Positions 15,307 to 21,827 of a DNA stretch of 26,909 bases are shown in pieces. This DNA is from JBBRZF01 sp038236965. GTDB taxonomy: Bacteria; Acidobacteriota; Terriglobia; Terriglobales; Acidobacteriaceae. Positions within the stretch are counted from its first letter, which is position 1. Each line of letters starts with the position of its first letter. Location: the NCBI GenBank assembly GCA_038236965.1, contig JBBRZF010000031.1:1-26909 (forward strand), given 5' to 3'. The notes under the pieces are model-generated. The model did no database searches, was not told the DNA's origin, and saw only the letters and a program-made list of their open reading frames with translations. The position numbers and the translations under genes are program-made.

Positions 15307-15330
15307 CGCGAGCGAGGGCGCTCGCGCCAC
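15307..15330. repeat. Palindrome followed by CCAC
   Basis: CGCGAGCG (15307-15314) and CGCTCGCG (15319-15326) form an 8 bp stem around AGGG, immediately followed by CCAC (15327-15330). It lies 10 bp beyond the mutS stop codon. Two similar palindrome-plus-CCAC units occur near 25298-25341, suggesting a dispersed intergenic element. Confidence 0.55.
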
Positions 15331-15339
15331 ATCAAGCTG

Positions 15340-18096
15340 TTAGTCGATTTGTTTTTTTAGTTCGTGGAGGAGGTTCAGGGCTTGGATGGGAGTTAGCTGG
15401 TTCAGGTCGGCGTCGCGGAGTTGGTCTAGGACCGTGTTGGATAAGGGCGTGAAGATCGTCAGTTGGGTGGGGCGGGAGGAAGCGTCGGAAGGGTCGCCGG
15501 ATACGGATGGGGCGGCGGAGCGTTCCAGGTGTTGCATGGCGGCGCGTTCGGCGGACTCGTGTTCGTGGAGGACTACGCGGGCGCGGGTGATGACTTCGGC
15601 GGGGAGTCCTGCCAGCTTGGCGACTTCTATGCCGTAACTTTTATCGGCTGCGCCTTGCGCGACTTTGCGGAGGAAGACGATCCCTCCGCCGGATTCTTTT
15701 ACCGAGACGTGGAAGTTCTTTACGCCGGGCAGAAGTTCTTCGAGTTCGGTGAGTTCGTGGTAGTGGGTGGCGAAGAGGGTTTTAGCCTGCGTGCGTGCGT
15801 GTATGTATTCGACGGCGGCCCAGGCGATGGCGAGTCCGTCGAAAGTTGCGGTGCCGCGTCCGACTTCGTCGAGCAGGATGAGGGACTGGGGCGTGGCGGT
15901 GTTTAAAATGGCGGCGGTTTCGGTCATCTCGACCATGAAGGTGGAGCGTCCGCGAGCGAGATTGTCGGAAGCGCCAATGCGCGTGAAGATGCGATCGACG
16001 ATGCTGATGCGCGCGCTGCGTGCCGGGACGAACGAACCCATCTGCGCCATGAGGACGATGAGCGCGGACTGGCGCAGATAAGTGGACTTGCCGCCCATGT
16101 TGGGGCCGGTGATGAGCAGTACGGTGTGCGTCGCGTTGTTCAGGTACAGATCGTTGGGGACGAAGCGGTCCATGGAGCCGGTGAGTTCAGGCTGTTCGAT
16201 GACGGGATGGCGTCCTTCGACTATTTCGATTTCGCCGGGGCCGCTCTCACTGGCAGCGTTTTCTCCTGTGGCGTTTTCCACGGTCGAGGCGGTCAGAACG
16301 GGGCGCGCGTAATTGCGAACAGCGGCCAGATTCGCGAGCGAGGCGAGGACGTCGATTTCGGCGAGGGCAAGGGCCGTCTGGCGAATGCGTTTGGCTTCGG
16401 CGGCGACGTGGGCGCGGAGTTCGGTGAAGATTCGGCGCTCGATCTCGACGAGTTTCTCCTGGGCGTCCAGAACCTTGGTTTCGTACTCTTTCAATTCCGG
16501 GGTGGTGAAGCGCTCGGCATTGACGAGCGTCTGCTTTCGTTCGTAGTCGGCGGGCGCTAGATGCTGGTTGAGTTTGGTGATCTCGATGTAGTAGCCGAAA
16601 ACGTTGTTGAATTTGACCTTGAGCGAATTGATTCCGGTGCGTTCGCGCTCGCGCTGCTCGATCTGCAGAATGTATTGCCTGCCGTTGCGCGAAAGGTCGC
16701 GGAGGTCGTCGAGTGCCGCGTCGAGTCCGTCGCGAATCACGCCGCCATCGTTGAGGGTGATGGGCGGTGCGTCCGTAAGAGAAGTTTCGATGCGTTCGCG
16801 CAAGTCGCTGAGTTCGTCAACCAGCGCGTGAAGTTCAGTGAAGCGCGGTGCATGCAAGCGCGTAACGGCCGTGCGTACGTGCGGAATCTTGGCGAGTGAT
16901 GCGGCCAAGGCGAGGACATCGCGCGGGTTGGCCGTCTCCAGGGTGATGCGCGAGAGAAGGCGTTCGATGTCGAGGACGCCGTCGAAGGCGCGGCGAAGTT
17001 CTTCGCGAGAGACGATGTCGGCGACGGCGGATTGGACGGCGTCGAGACGCGCATTGATTTCCGCAACGTCGATGGACGGACGCAGCATCCAGGAGCGGAG
17101 CAGACGCTTGCCCATGGGGGTGACGGTCTGGTCGATGGCGCGGAAGAGAGTGACGGAATCTCCGCTGCCGGCGAAGAGAGGCTCGACGAGTTCGAGGTTG
17201 CGGACGGTGACGGCGTCGAGCACGAGACAGCTTTGGCGCTCGTAGAAGCCGATGCGATCAACGTGGTCGAGTCCGCCACGCTGGGTTTGGCGAACGTAGT
17301 GGAGGATGGCTCCGGCGGCGCTGGCGGCAGCGGCACGATTAGCGAGTCCGAAGCCTTCGAGTGAGAGAACACCGAAATGATTTTCGACCAGGGGGATGGC
17401 GTAGTCGGGAGAGAAGACCCAATCTTCGAGCGGAGTTTCTGCCCAGCGAACGCCGGGCGCGAGTTCGCTGACGGCCATGCGAGGCGCGGCGCCGTTGGGA
17501 GTTGGAGGCGCTTTCGGCACAGTCGTTGTCCGCTGCGAAGTTTCAAAGAGAGGGAGCGAGGAGCCGAAGAGGAGTTCCCGGGGACGGAGAGTTTGTAGCT
17601 CTTCGTGTATGCGGCGGTCGGCGTCGGGGCCGCGGAATTCGGTGGCGCGAAATTCTCCGGTAGAGAGATCGAGCGCGGCGAAGCCTACGGTTTCTCCGTG
17701 ACGGGCGACGGCGGCGAGGAAATTATTTTCTTCGGACCCAAGTTGGGAATCGATGGAGGTGCCGGGAGTGAGGACGCGCGTGACTTCGCGGCGAACCAGC
17801 TTCTTGGTGAGCTTTGGGTCCTCAACCTGCTCGCAGACCGCGACCTTGTATCCCTTGCGTATGAGCTTGGAGATGTAATTTTCGGCGGCGTGGTAGGGGA
17901 CGCCGCACATGGGAACGTTAATTCCGGCGTCCTTGGAACGGGAGGTGAGGGTGATCTGGAGTTCGCGGGCGGCGGTGACGGCGTCCTCGAAGAAGAGCTC
18001 GTAGAAATCGCCCACGCGGAAGAAGAGGAGCGCGGTTGGGTGCTCCCGCTTGATGGCAGCATGCTGCTGCATCAATGGTGTAGTGGGCTCAGACAT
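15340..18096 (-). CDS. mutS: DNA mismatch repair protein MutS
   Basis: Mismatch-recognition ATPase of methyl-independent bacterial repair, 918 aa, slightly longer than the E. coli protein. The N-terminal mismatch-binding domain has the Phe-x-Glu motif (Phe31, Glu33 in GDFYELF), marking it as MutS1 rather than MutS2. Connector, lever and clamp regions follow. The ATPase domain has Walker A GPNMGGKST (664-672), a STFMVEM signature and Walker B LLDEVGRGTATFDG, with THYHEL. A variable linker (about 835-885, Ser/Pro/Thr-rich) precedes a C-terminal helix pair (LNQLTPIQALNLLHELKK), like the tetramerisation region of other MutS1 proteins. The ATG at 18096 has no Shine-Dalgarno. No mutL is adjacent. 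Confidence 0.97.
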   Translation of the reverse strand: MSEPTTPLMQQHAAIKREHPTALLFFRVGDFYELFFEDAVTAARELQITLTSRSKDAGINVPMCGVPYHAAENYISKLIRKGYKVAVCEQVEDPKLTKKLVRREVTRVLTPGTSIDSQLGSEENNFLAAVARHGETVGFAALDLSTGEFRATEFRGPDADRRIHEELQTLRPRELLFGSSLPLFETSQRTTTVPKAPPTPNGAAPRMAVSELAPGVRWAETPLEDWVFSPDYAIPLVENHFGVLSLEGFGLANRAAAASAAGAILHYVRQTQRGGLDHVDRIGFYERQSCLVLDAVTVRNLELVEPLFAGSGDSVTLFRAIDQTVTPMGKRLLRSWMLRPSIDVAEINARLDAVQSAVADIVSREELRRAFDGVLDIERLLSRITLETANPRDVLALAASLAKIPHVRTAVTRLHAPRFTELHALVDELSDLRERIETSLTDAPPITLNDGGVIRDGLDAALDDLRDLSRNGRQYILQIEQRERERTGINSLKVKFNNVFGYYIEITKLNQHLAPADYERKQTLVNAERFTTPELKEYETKVLDAQEKLVEIERRIFTELRAHVAAEAKRIRQTALALAEIDVLASLANLAAVRNYARPVLTASTVENATGENAASESGPGEIEIVEGRHPVIEQPELTGSMDRFVPNDLYLNNATHTVLLITGPNMGGKSTYLRQSALIVLMAQMGSFVPARSARISIVDRIFTRIGASDNLARGRSTFMVEMTETAAILNTATPQSLILLDEVGRGTATFDGLAIAWAAVEYIHARTQAKTLFATHYHELTELEELLPGVKNFHVSVKESGGGIVFLRKVAQGAADKSYGIEVAKLAGLPAEVITRARVVLHEHESAERAAMQHLERSAAPSVSGDPSDASSRPTQLTIFTPLSNTVLDQLRDADLNQLTPIQALNLLHELKKQID

Positions 18097-18107
18097 GGGT
18101 GGGGATG

Positions 18108-18113
18108 AGTATA
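18108..18113 (-). promoter_or_regulatory. Candidate -10 element of mutS (TATACT)
   Basis: TATACT on the - strand ends 11 nt before the mutS ATG, predicting a leader of only about 5 nt. There is no -35 match and no Shine-Dalgarno. Weak on its own, but it repeats the short-leader pattern seen at nadE and the galT-like gene. Confidence 0.3.
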
Positions 18114-18164
18114 ACGGACGTCGTATGCTAGAGGGATGTGGAAAATGCGGGGGAAATTCGATGA

Positions 18165-18254
18165 GCGATTGCGAAATGCGAATTTCGAAATGCGAATCTA
18201 AAAGTCAAAGGCGAACCGAAAGGGGAGGTGTTCCAGATTACCCGGTTCGCATTT
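18165..18254. repeat. GCGAA(A/T)T repeat tract with inverted copies
   Basis: Units close to GCGAAAT recur between 18165 and 18198. AAATGCGAA occurs at 18174-18182 and 18188-18196, and its exact reverse complement TTCGCATTT at 18246-18254. ATTTCGAAAT (18182-18191) is itself a palindrome, and GCGAACCG (18211-18218) pairs with CGGTTCGC (18243-18250). The tract occupies the mutS/galT divergent gap. Confidence 0.65.
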
Positions 18255-18301
18255 ACCCGATCGAAATCGTTGGGTTCCAATTACCCATTTGCCCAATTAG
18301 A
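18250..18301. repeat. Octamer repeat CA(A/T)TT(A/G)CC upstream of the galT-like gene
   Basis: Units at 18250-18257, 18278-18285, 18286-18293 and 18294-18301 fit CA(A/T)TT(A/G)CC or a near variant; the last three are in perfect 8 bp register. The tract ends 8 bp before the ATG and overlaps the predicted -10. Inverted copies follow the gene at 19317-19340. Confidence 0.65.
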
Positions 18302-18303
18302 AT
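18298..18303 (+). promoter_or_regulatory. Candidate -10 element of the galT-like gene (TAGAAT)
   Basis: TAGAAT ends 6 bp before the ATG at 18310, so transcription would begin at about the initiation codon. No Shine-Dalgarno is present, consistent with a leaderless mRNA. No clear -35 is seen. Confidence 0.35.
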
Positions 18304-18309
18304 GTCTGC

Positions 18310-19317
18310 ATGGAGTTGCGTAAAGATCCCATCACGCGTTCGTGGATCATCACCGGAGACGATAGTGCGGAAAGGCCGCACAATGAGCCGTTTTGCCCGT
18401 TCTGTCCGGAGTCGCCCAAGCAACAGCAGTTGATCTCGACGATGGCTTCGGTGGATGGGGGGCCGTGGAGCGCGAGGGCCGTGGTGCATCCGTCGCCGCT
18501 GTACCGTGTGGAAGGCGATCCGGGGCGTCGCGGCAACGGACTGTACGACACGATGCGGGCGGTGGGCGCGCATGAAGTGCTGGTGGAGAATCCGCGGCAT
18601 GACCGTCATTTGTGGATCGCGTCGGAAGAAGAGATCGAGCAGTTCCTGATTCTGTGCGCGCAACGCATACAGGACCTGAAGCGCGACCAGCGCTTCAAGT
18701 ACATCAGCGTCTTCAAGGATTATGGGACGATGGCGGGGCAGGAGTTCGACCATCCGACTTCGCAGATCACTGCGACGACGTTTGTACCGCGTCGCGTGCT
18801 GCACGAGCTGAGGGCGGCGCGCGATCATTACCATCACAAAGAACGCTGCGTATTCTGCGACATGCTGGGGCAGGAGCTGAACGAGAAGAAACGCATCGTG
18901 GAAGTGCGTGGGGATTTTGTGTCGTCGTGTCCGTACGCGCCGCGAGTTGCGTACGAAACGTGGATCATGCCGCAAACGCACAGCGCACATTTCGACCACA
19001 CAGCGCTGTCGCGTCCGGGAGCGCTGAGGGATTTCGCGTCGTTGCTGCGCAGAACGCTAAACCGCATACGCTCGGTGGCGGACAGCTTTCACCTGGTGCT
19101 GCATACTTCTCCGAACACGATGCATGTGTCGCGCGTGCTGAACTACTGGCGCACCATCGAAGAGGATTACCACTGGCATCTGGAAATCCTGCCGATCATG
19201 GGTCGGAAGGAAAAGCCGTACACGTTCAAAGAGGTTTACTACACGGACGTGACGTCGGAATCGGCGGCTGCCAGGTTGAGGGAAGCTCCGGTGGAGTTTA
19301 GAGGGGCGTCGGTGTAG
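18310..19317 (+). CDS. GalT-like (galactose-1-phosphate uridylyltransferase family) protein with HPH-to-HPT change
   Basis: Member of the GalT branch of the HIT superfamily, 335 aa, of usual length. The N-terminal half has MELRKDPITRSWIIT and FCPFCPE with Cys29/Cys32. PRHD has His97, and the catalytic loop reads FDHPTSQ at 147-152. The C-terminal half has the WRTIEEDYHWHLEILP segment with His288 and His290. The predicted zinc ligands Cys29, Cys32, His97 and His148 are kept. The residue equal to E. coli His166, which carries the UMP intermediate in HPHxQ, is Thr150 (codon ACT, 18757-18759). A His codon would need two base changes, so a simple sequencing error is unlikely. Standard uridylyl transfer is therefore doubtful; it may act by another route or on another nucleotide. 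It is divergent from mutS. Confidence 0.82.
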   Translation: MELRKDPITRSWIITGDDSAERPHNEPFCPFCPESPKQQQLISTMASVDGGPWSARAVVHPSPLYRVEGDPGRRGNGLYDTMRAVGAHEVLVENPRHDRHLWIASEEEIEQFLILCAQRIQDLKRDQRFKYISVFKDYGTMAGQEFDHPTSQITATTFVPRRVLHELRAARDHYHHKERCVFCDMLGQELNEKKRIVEVRGDFVSSCPYAPRVAYETWIMPQTHSAHFDHTALSRPGALRDFASLLRRTLNRIRSVADSFHLVLHTSPNTMHVSRVLNYWRTIEEDYHWHLEILPIMGRKEKPYTFKEVYYTDVTSESAAARLREAPVEFRGASV

Positions 19318-19340
19318 GGAATTGGGAGATTGGGTAATTT
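19317..19340. repeat. Octamer repeat GG(N)(N)ATTG after the galT-like gene
   Basis: Three 8 bp units in exact register from 19317: GGGAATTG, GGAGATTG and then GGTAATTT. This is the reverse-complement family of the tract upstream of the gene (GGTAATTG). It begins at the last base of the stop codon and runs into the terminator. Confidence 0.65.
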
Positions 19341-19341
19341 G

Positions 19342-19369
19342 AGCGCCGGGGAAGAGCCCCGGCGCTTTC
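19342..19369 (+). terminator. Rho-independent terminator of the galT-like gene
   Basis: AGCGCCGGGG (19342-19351) and CCCCGGCGCT (19357-19366) form a perfect 10 bp stem with a 5 nt loop, followed by a T-rich stretch. It separates this gene from the converging small-membrane-protein gene. Confidence 0.87.
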
Positions 19370-19386
19370 TTTGTTTGCTTACGAGT

Positions 19387-19644
19387 TCAGGCTGCGTTAC
19401 TGAAGGCGTCGGAGCCTTGCTGTTTTACCAGCTTGTTGTAGACGCCGATGATAAGGAACGCCGGAGCCCATTGTCCGACAAAGAGGGCCCAGTCATTGCG
19501 TCCCATGGTCTTGAGGACGGCGGATGCGGCCATGGATGCGAGGGCGAAGGCCAAGTAGCCGGAGGATGGGATCTTTGCGGTCTGTGACTCGATCGCGCCA
19601 GTGAAACGATCTTCTTGTTCTCCGCGATAGACTTTGGTTTTCAT
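19387..19644 (-). CDS. Small two-helix membrane protein of unknown function
   Basis: Hypothetical protein of 85 aa, not recognised as a named gene. The ATG at 19644 is preferred over an upstream in-frame start because AAAGGAT lies just ahead of it on the - strand and the sequence then reads MKTKVYRGEQEDRF. A short polar N-terminus is followed by two hydrophobic segments (GYLAFALASMAASAVL and WALFVGQWAPAFLIIGVY), then a polar tail. It is likely an inner-membrane hairpin. It lies 136 bp after the 115 aa hypothetical and converges on the galT-like gene. I have the impression of similar short proteins in acidobacteria but cannot name a family. Confidence 0.7.
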   Translation of the reverse strand: MKTKVYRGEQEDRFTGAIESQTAKIPSSGYLAFALASMAASAVLKTMGRNDWALFVGQWAPAFLIIGVYNKLVKQQGSDAFSNAA

Positions 19645-19780
19645 GAGAATCCTTTCTGATTGCTTGGAGGGGTTGAAAAATGAGATGCGAGGCAATCGGA
19701 GGAGAGAGTTCCTTCAGCGGAATCCGTTTGAGCAGGGGGAAAGTCGAGCGGGCCAAGGTTTGAGCGACGAGAAAACGCAG

Positions 19781-20128
19781 TCAGGCGAGGTCGAGTGGGG
19801 AGAGCACCTCGTCAATGTTGTCGGGCGTGACTTCGAGGTGAGTGCCGTCCTGCTTCAGGTTAGGAATCTCGTCAAAGGCTTGAAAGAGACGCATCTTGGC
19901 GGCGGCGTAGTGTTCGGTTGCAGAGAGGGCGCGTCCGTGAGCGGCGGCCCAAAAGGCGAGGGCGTCGGCGCGCACGAGGACGGCGACTTCGAACATCGTC
20001 TTGCGGTCGGAAGTAACGTCGAAGACGTACTCGACGGCATCGTTGGGGGCAGGGCGGCTGCCGACGAGATAGTACTGGTAAACGTATCCGGTCTGCCCGG
20101 TATAGGATTTGACGCGGCGAACGGTCAT
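19781..20128 (-). CDS. Conserved-looking hypothetical protein, 115 aa
   Basis: Small soluble protein of unknown function. The ATG at 20128 (MTVRRVKSYTGQTG) is preferred over TTG 20146 because the latter would add only a hydrophobic-proline stub and the predicted -10 sits between them. The sequence mixes beta-type residues (GYVYQYYLVGSRP, VEYVFDVTSD) with a helical second half rich in Ala (ADALAFWAAAHGRAL, YAAAKMRLFQAFDEI). No signal peptide or membrane helix is visible. Codon-position composition and lack of an equally good competing frame support it being coding. I recall similar proteins in other bacteria but no assigned function. Confidence 0.65.
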   Translation of the reverse strand: MTVRRVKSYTGQTGYVYQYYLVGSRPAPNDAVEYVFDVTSDRKTMFEVAVLVRADALAFWAAAHGRALSATEHYAAAKMRLFQAFDEIPNLKQDGTHLEVTPDNIDEVLSPLDLA

Positions 20129-20134
20129 GGGAAG

Positions 20135-20140
20135 AGGATA
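20135..20140 (-). promoter_or_regulatory. Candidate -10 element (TATCCT), leaderless arrangement
   Basis: TATCCT on the - strand ends 6 nt before the ATG at 20128, and no Shine-Dalgarno is present, so the transcript could begin at the start codon. No -35 match is seen; the octamer tract lies immediately upstream. Confidence 0.3.
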
Positions 20141-20151
20141 GAACAAAAACG

Positions 20152-20199
20152 ATTGAGTCAGTGAGTCAGAGAGTCATTGGGTCATCGAGTCATTGGGTG
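20152..20199 (+). repeat. Octamer tandem repeat ATTG(A/G)GTC, six units
   Basis: Six consecutive 8 bp units in exact register from 20152, consensus A(T/G)(T/C/A)G(A/G)GTC; GTCA recurs at 20157, 20165, 20173, 20181 and 20189. The tract occupies the divergent gap between the 115 aa hypothetical and cytochrome c genes. Confidence 0.85.
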
Positions 20200-20298
20200 C
20201 GATCGGGAAAGTGCAAGACATGCCCCGCAGCGCTAGGTAAACTGGAGACCAGTAAGGCGCATCCTATTTTGTCGTCGGAGAGACCGGGAGACAACGTC

Positions 20299-20784
20299 AT
20301 GTCAGCTAGACTTTGCAATATCGCCAGCGTCCGCCGAATTTTTATCGCTGGAGCGCTTTCCGTAGCTTCCCTGCTAGTTATCACTGGGATATCAGGTGTC
20401 ACGGCGGCGCAGGAAAGAAAGCAAGCCGAGCCGACGGCAAGAGTTGGCAGTAATCCTGAGCTCGTTTCGCGCGGGAAATACCTGGTAGAGGAAGTCGCAA
20501 TGTGCGGGAACTGTCACACTCCTCGGCATGAGAATGGCGAGCTCGATCTCTCAAGGCGGCTCACAGGCACGCCTTTGTTTATGCAACCGGCCCATCCTAT
20601 GAGTGATTGGCCGATTCTGGCGCCGCGACTTGCAGGCACGCCTCCCGCCAACGATGCTGCCATGATCACGCTACTAACGACCGGTATCTGGACGGATGGC
20701 AAGCGGCTTCGCCAACCCATGCCTCAATTCCGCATGACACGCAGCGACGCCGAAGCTGTCGTCGCTTACCTGAAGTCACTTTAG
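20299..20784 (+). CDS. Exported monohaem cytochrome c
   Basis: Class I-type cytochrome c of 161 aa exported to the periplasm. The ATG at 20299 is chosen because GGGAG lies 8 nt upstream and the protein then starts with a signal sequence (basic start, hydrophobic LSVASLLVITGISG, cleavage near TAAQ). The haem-binding motif CGNCH has Cys69, Cys72 and His73. A C-terminal MPQFRM segment provides the likely axial Met before the final helix (DAEAVVAYLKSL). Upstream in-frame codons reach back through the octamer repeat and are not believed. It belongs to the small soluble/anchored electron-carrier group; the redox partner is unknown. It is on the same strand as the haem operon, 227 bp ahead of it. 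Confidence 0.9.
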   Translation: MSARLCNIASVRRIFIAGALSVASLLVITGISGVTAAQERKQAEPTARVGSNPELVSRGKYLVEEVAMCGNCHTPRHENGELDLSRRLTGTPLFMQPAHPMSDWPILAPRLAGTPPANDAAMITLLTTGIWTDGKRLRQPMPQFRMTRSDAEAVVAYLKSL

Positions 20785-20885
20785 GCCGCCCCGCCCAACG
20801 GAGGGCTTGAACGGGCCACCAGCTCAAGCATAGTTAAGGCACCAAGAGGATTTCTGTATTGAAAATATCCCGCTTACGCAGAAAG

Positions 20886-20901
20886 CGTGACGCACGTCAC
20901 A
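20886..20901. promoter_or_regulatory. CRP/FNR-family-like operator (CGTGA-N6-TCACA)
   Basis: CGTGA (20886-20890), six bases, then TCACA (20897-20901) matches 9 of 10 defined bases of the CRP consensus TGTGA-N6-TCACA. Its core GTGACG-CA-CGTCAC is a perfect palindrome. Its centre is about 62 bp upstream of the transcription start predicted from TATAAT at 20944, the class I activator distance. A CGCTT/AAGCG inverted repeat (20871-20875, 20883-20887) abuts it. Confidence 0.6.
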
Positions 20902-20943
20902 TGACTTAGTGACTCGCATACTAAGCCAAGTATTTCCCGCCTG

Positions 20944-20949
20944 TATAAT
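20944..20949 (+). promoter_or_regulatory. -10 element of the haem operon (TATAAT)
   Basis: Perfect TATAAT, with no recognisable -35 at 16-18 bp, as expected for an activator-dependent promoter. Predicted start near 20956 gives a leader of about 56 nt to the ATG at 21012. Confidence 0.6.
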
Positions 20950-21011
20950 CAAGTTTCCAGTCCAGAACCGCAGGTCTACAAGCGCTATCTGGAGTACTGG
21001 GGAACGCATTT

Positions 21012-21827
21012 ATGCCACTACTTTGGCTCAGGGTTGCTACAGTTTTCTACGGTGTGGGGCTGCTGTACTCCATCTTATTGCTCACAAAAAAGAGCGAATG
21101 GCTGTCGCGGGTTGCAGTTCCGGCCGTCGGGCTGGGCATGGTCTTCCACTTCGTTTCCCTGGTGGAGACTGCGGCTTTATACAGCTATACCGAACTGTTG
21201 AACATACGCCACGCCGAATCCGCTCTGGCACTGCTCGTCGTTATCTTCTTCATGATCTTGTTCACCCGGTATCGGACGACTTCGCCGGGACTGTTCATCT
21301 TTCCTCTGGCATTCCTGTTGACGCTGGGTTCGGCGATAGGGGATAGGCCGCCGGAGTTCAGTTCTCCGGTGCTGCGAAGCGGTTGGATCATCGTCCACGT
21401 GGCGATGTTGCTGATCGGATATGCGGCGCTGTTTTTGAGTTTTGTATCGAGCCTGTTGTACCTTTTGCAGGCGAAGAGTTTGAAGGCCAAGCAGCCGATA
21501 TCGCTGTTCAGCCGGATGCCCGCGTTGCAGGTGATCGACGACCTGGGGTATCGCGCGCTGCTGCTGGGTTTCCCGTTTATGACCCTGGGGCTGATCGCCG
21601 GTTCGGTGGTGGCGCAGAGCCGCTACGGGGCGGCGTATTTCCGCGATCCCAAGGTGCTGCTCTCAATGCTGATGTGGGGCGTATATATGGTACTGCTCTA
21701 CACGCGCTGGAACTCTGGCTGGCGCGGACGCAAGGCCGCTTACCTGGCTACGTTTGCATTTGCTGCCGCCGTTTGCGCCTGGGCTGCTAACTATCTGAGC
21801 CCACTTCATAGGTTTGTCGCCCCATGA
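21012..21827 (+). CDS. CcsA/HemX-type cytochrome c assembly membrane protein
   Basis: Inner-membrane protein of 271 aa with about eight hydrophobic segments, in the cytochrome c assembly (CcsA/ResC/CcmC/HemX) family. Conserved-type histidines lie in the membrane-facing stretches HFVSLVET and IIVHVAMLLIGYAA. The C-terminal half carries the LGFPFMTLGLIAGSVVA and MWGVYMVLLYTRW segments typical of the family. In Bacillus, hemX has the same position next to hemA and affects GluTR abundance. The stop overlaps the hemA start by 4 bp (ATGA). A GGGGA 8 nt ahead of the ATG is a modest ribosome site. Whether it handles haem for cytochrome c or tunes HemA is open. Confidence 0.85.
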   Translation: MPLLWLRVATVFYGVGLLYSILLLTKKSEWLSRVAVPAVGLGMVFHFVSLVETAALYSYTELLNIRHAESALALLVVIFFMILFTRYRTTSPGLFIFPLAFLLTLGSAIGDRPPEFSSPVLRSGWIIVHVAMLLIGYAALFLSFVSSLLYLLQAKSLKAKQPISLFSRMPALQVIDDLGYRALLLGFPFMTLGLIAGSVVAQSRYGAAYFRDPKVLLSMLMWGVYMVLLYTRWNSGWRGRKAAYLATFAFAAAVCAWAANYLSPLHRFVAP

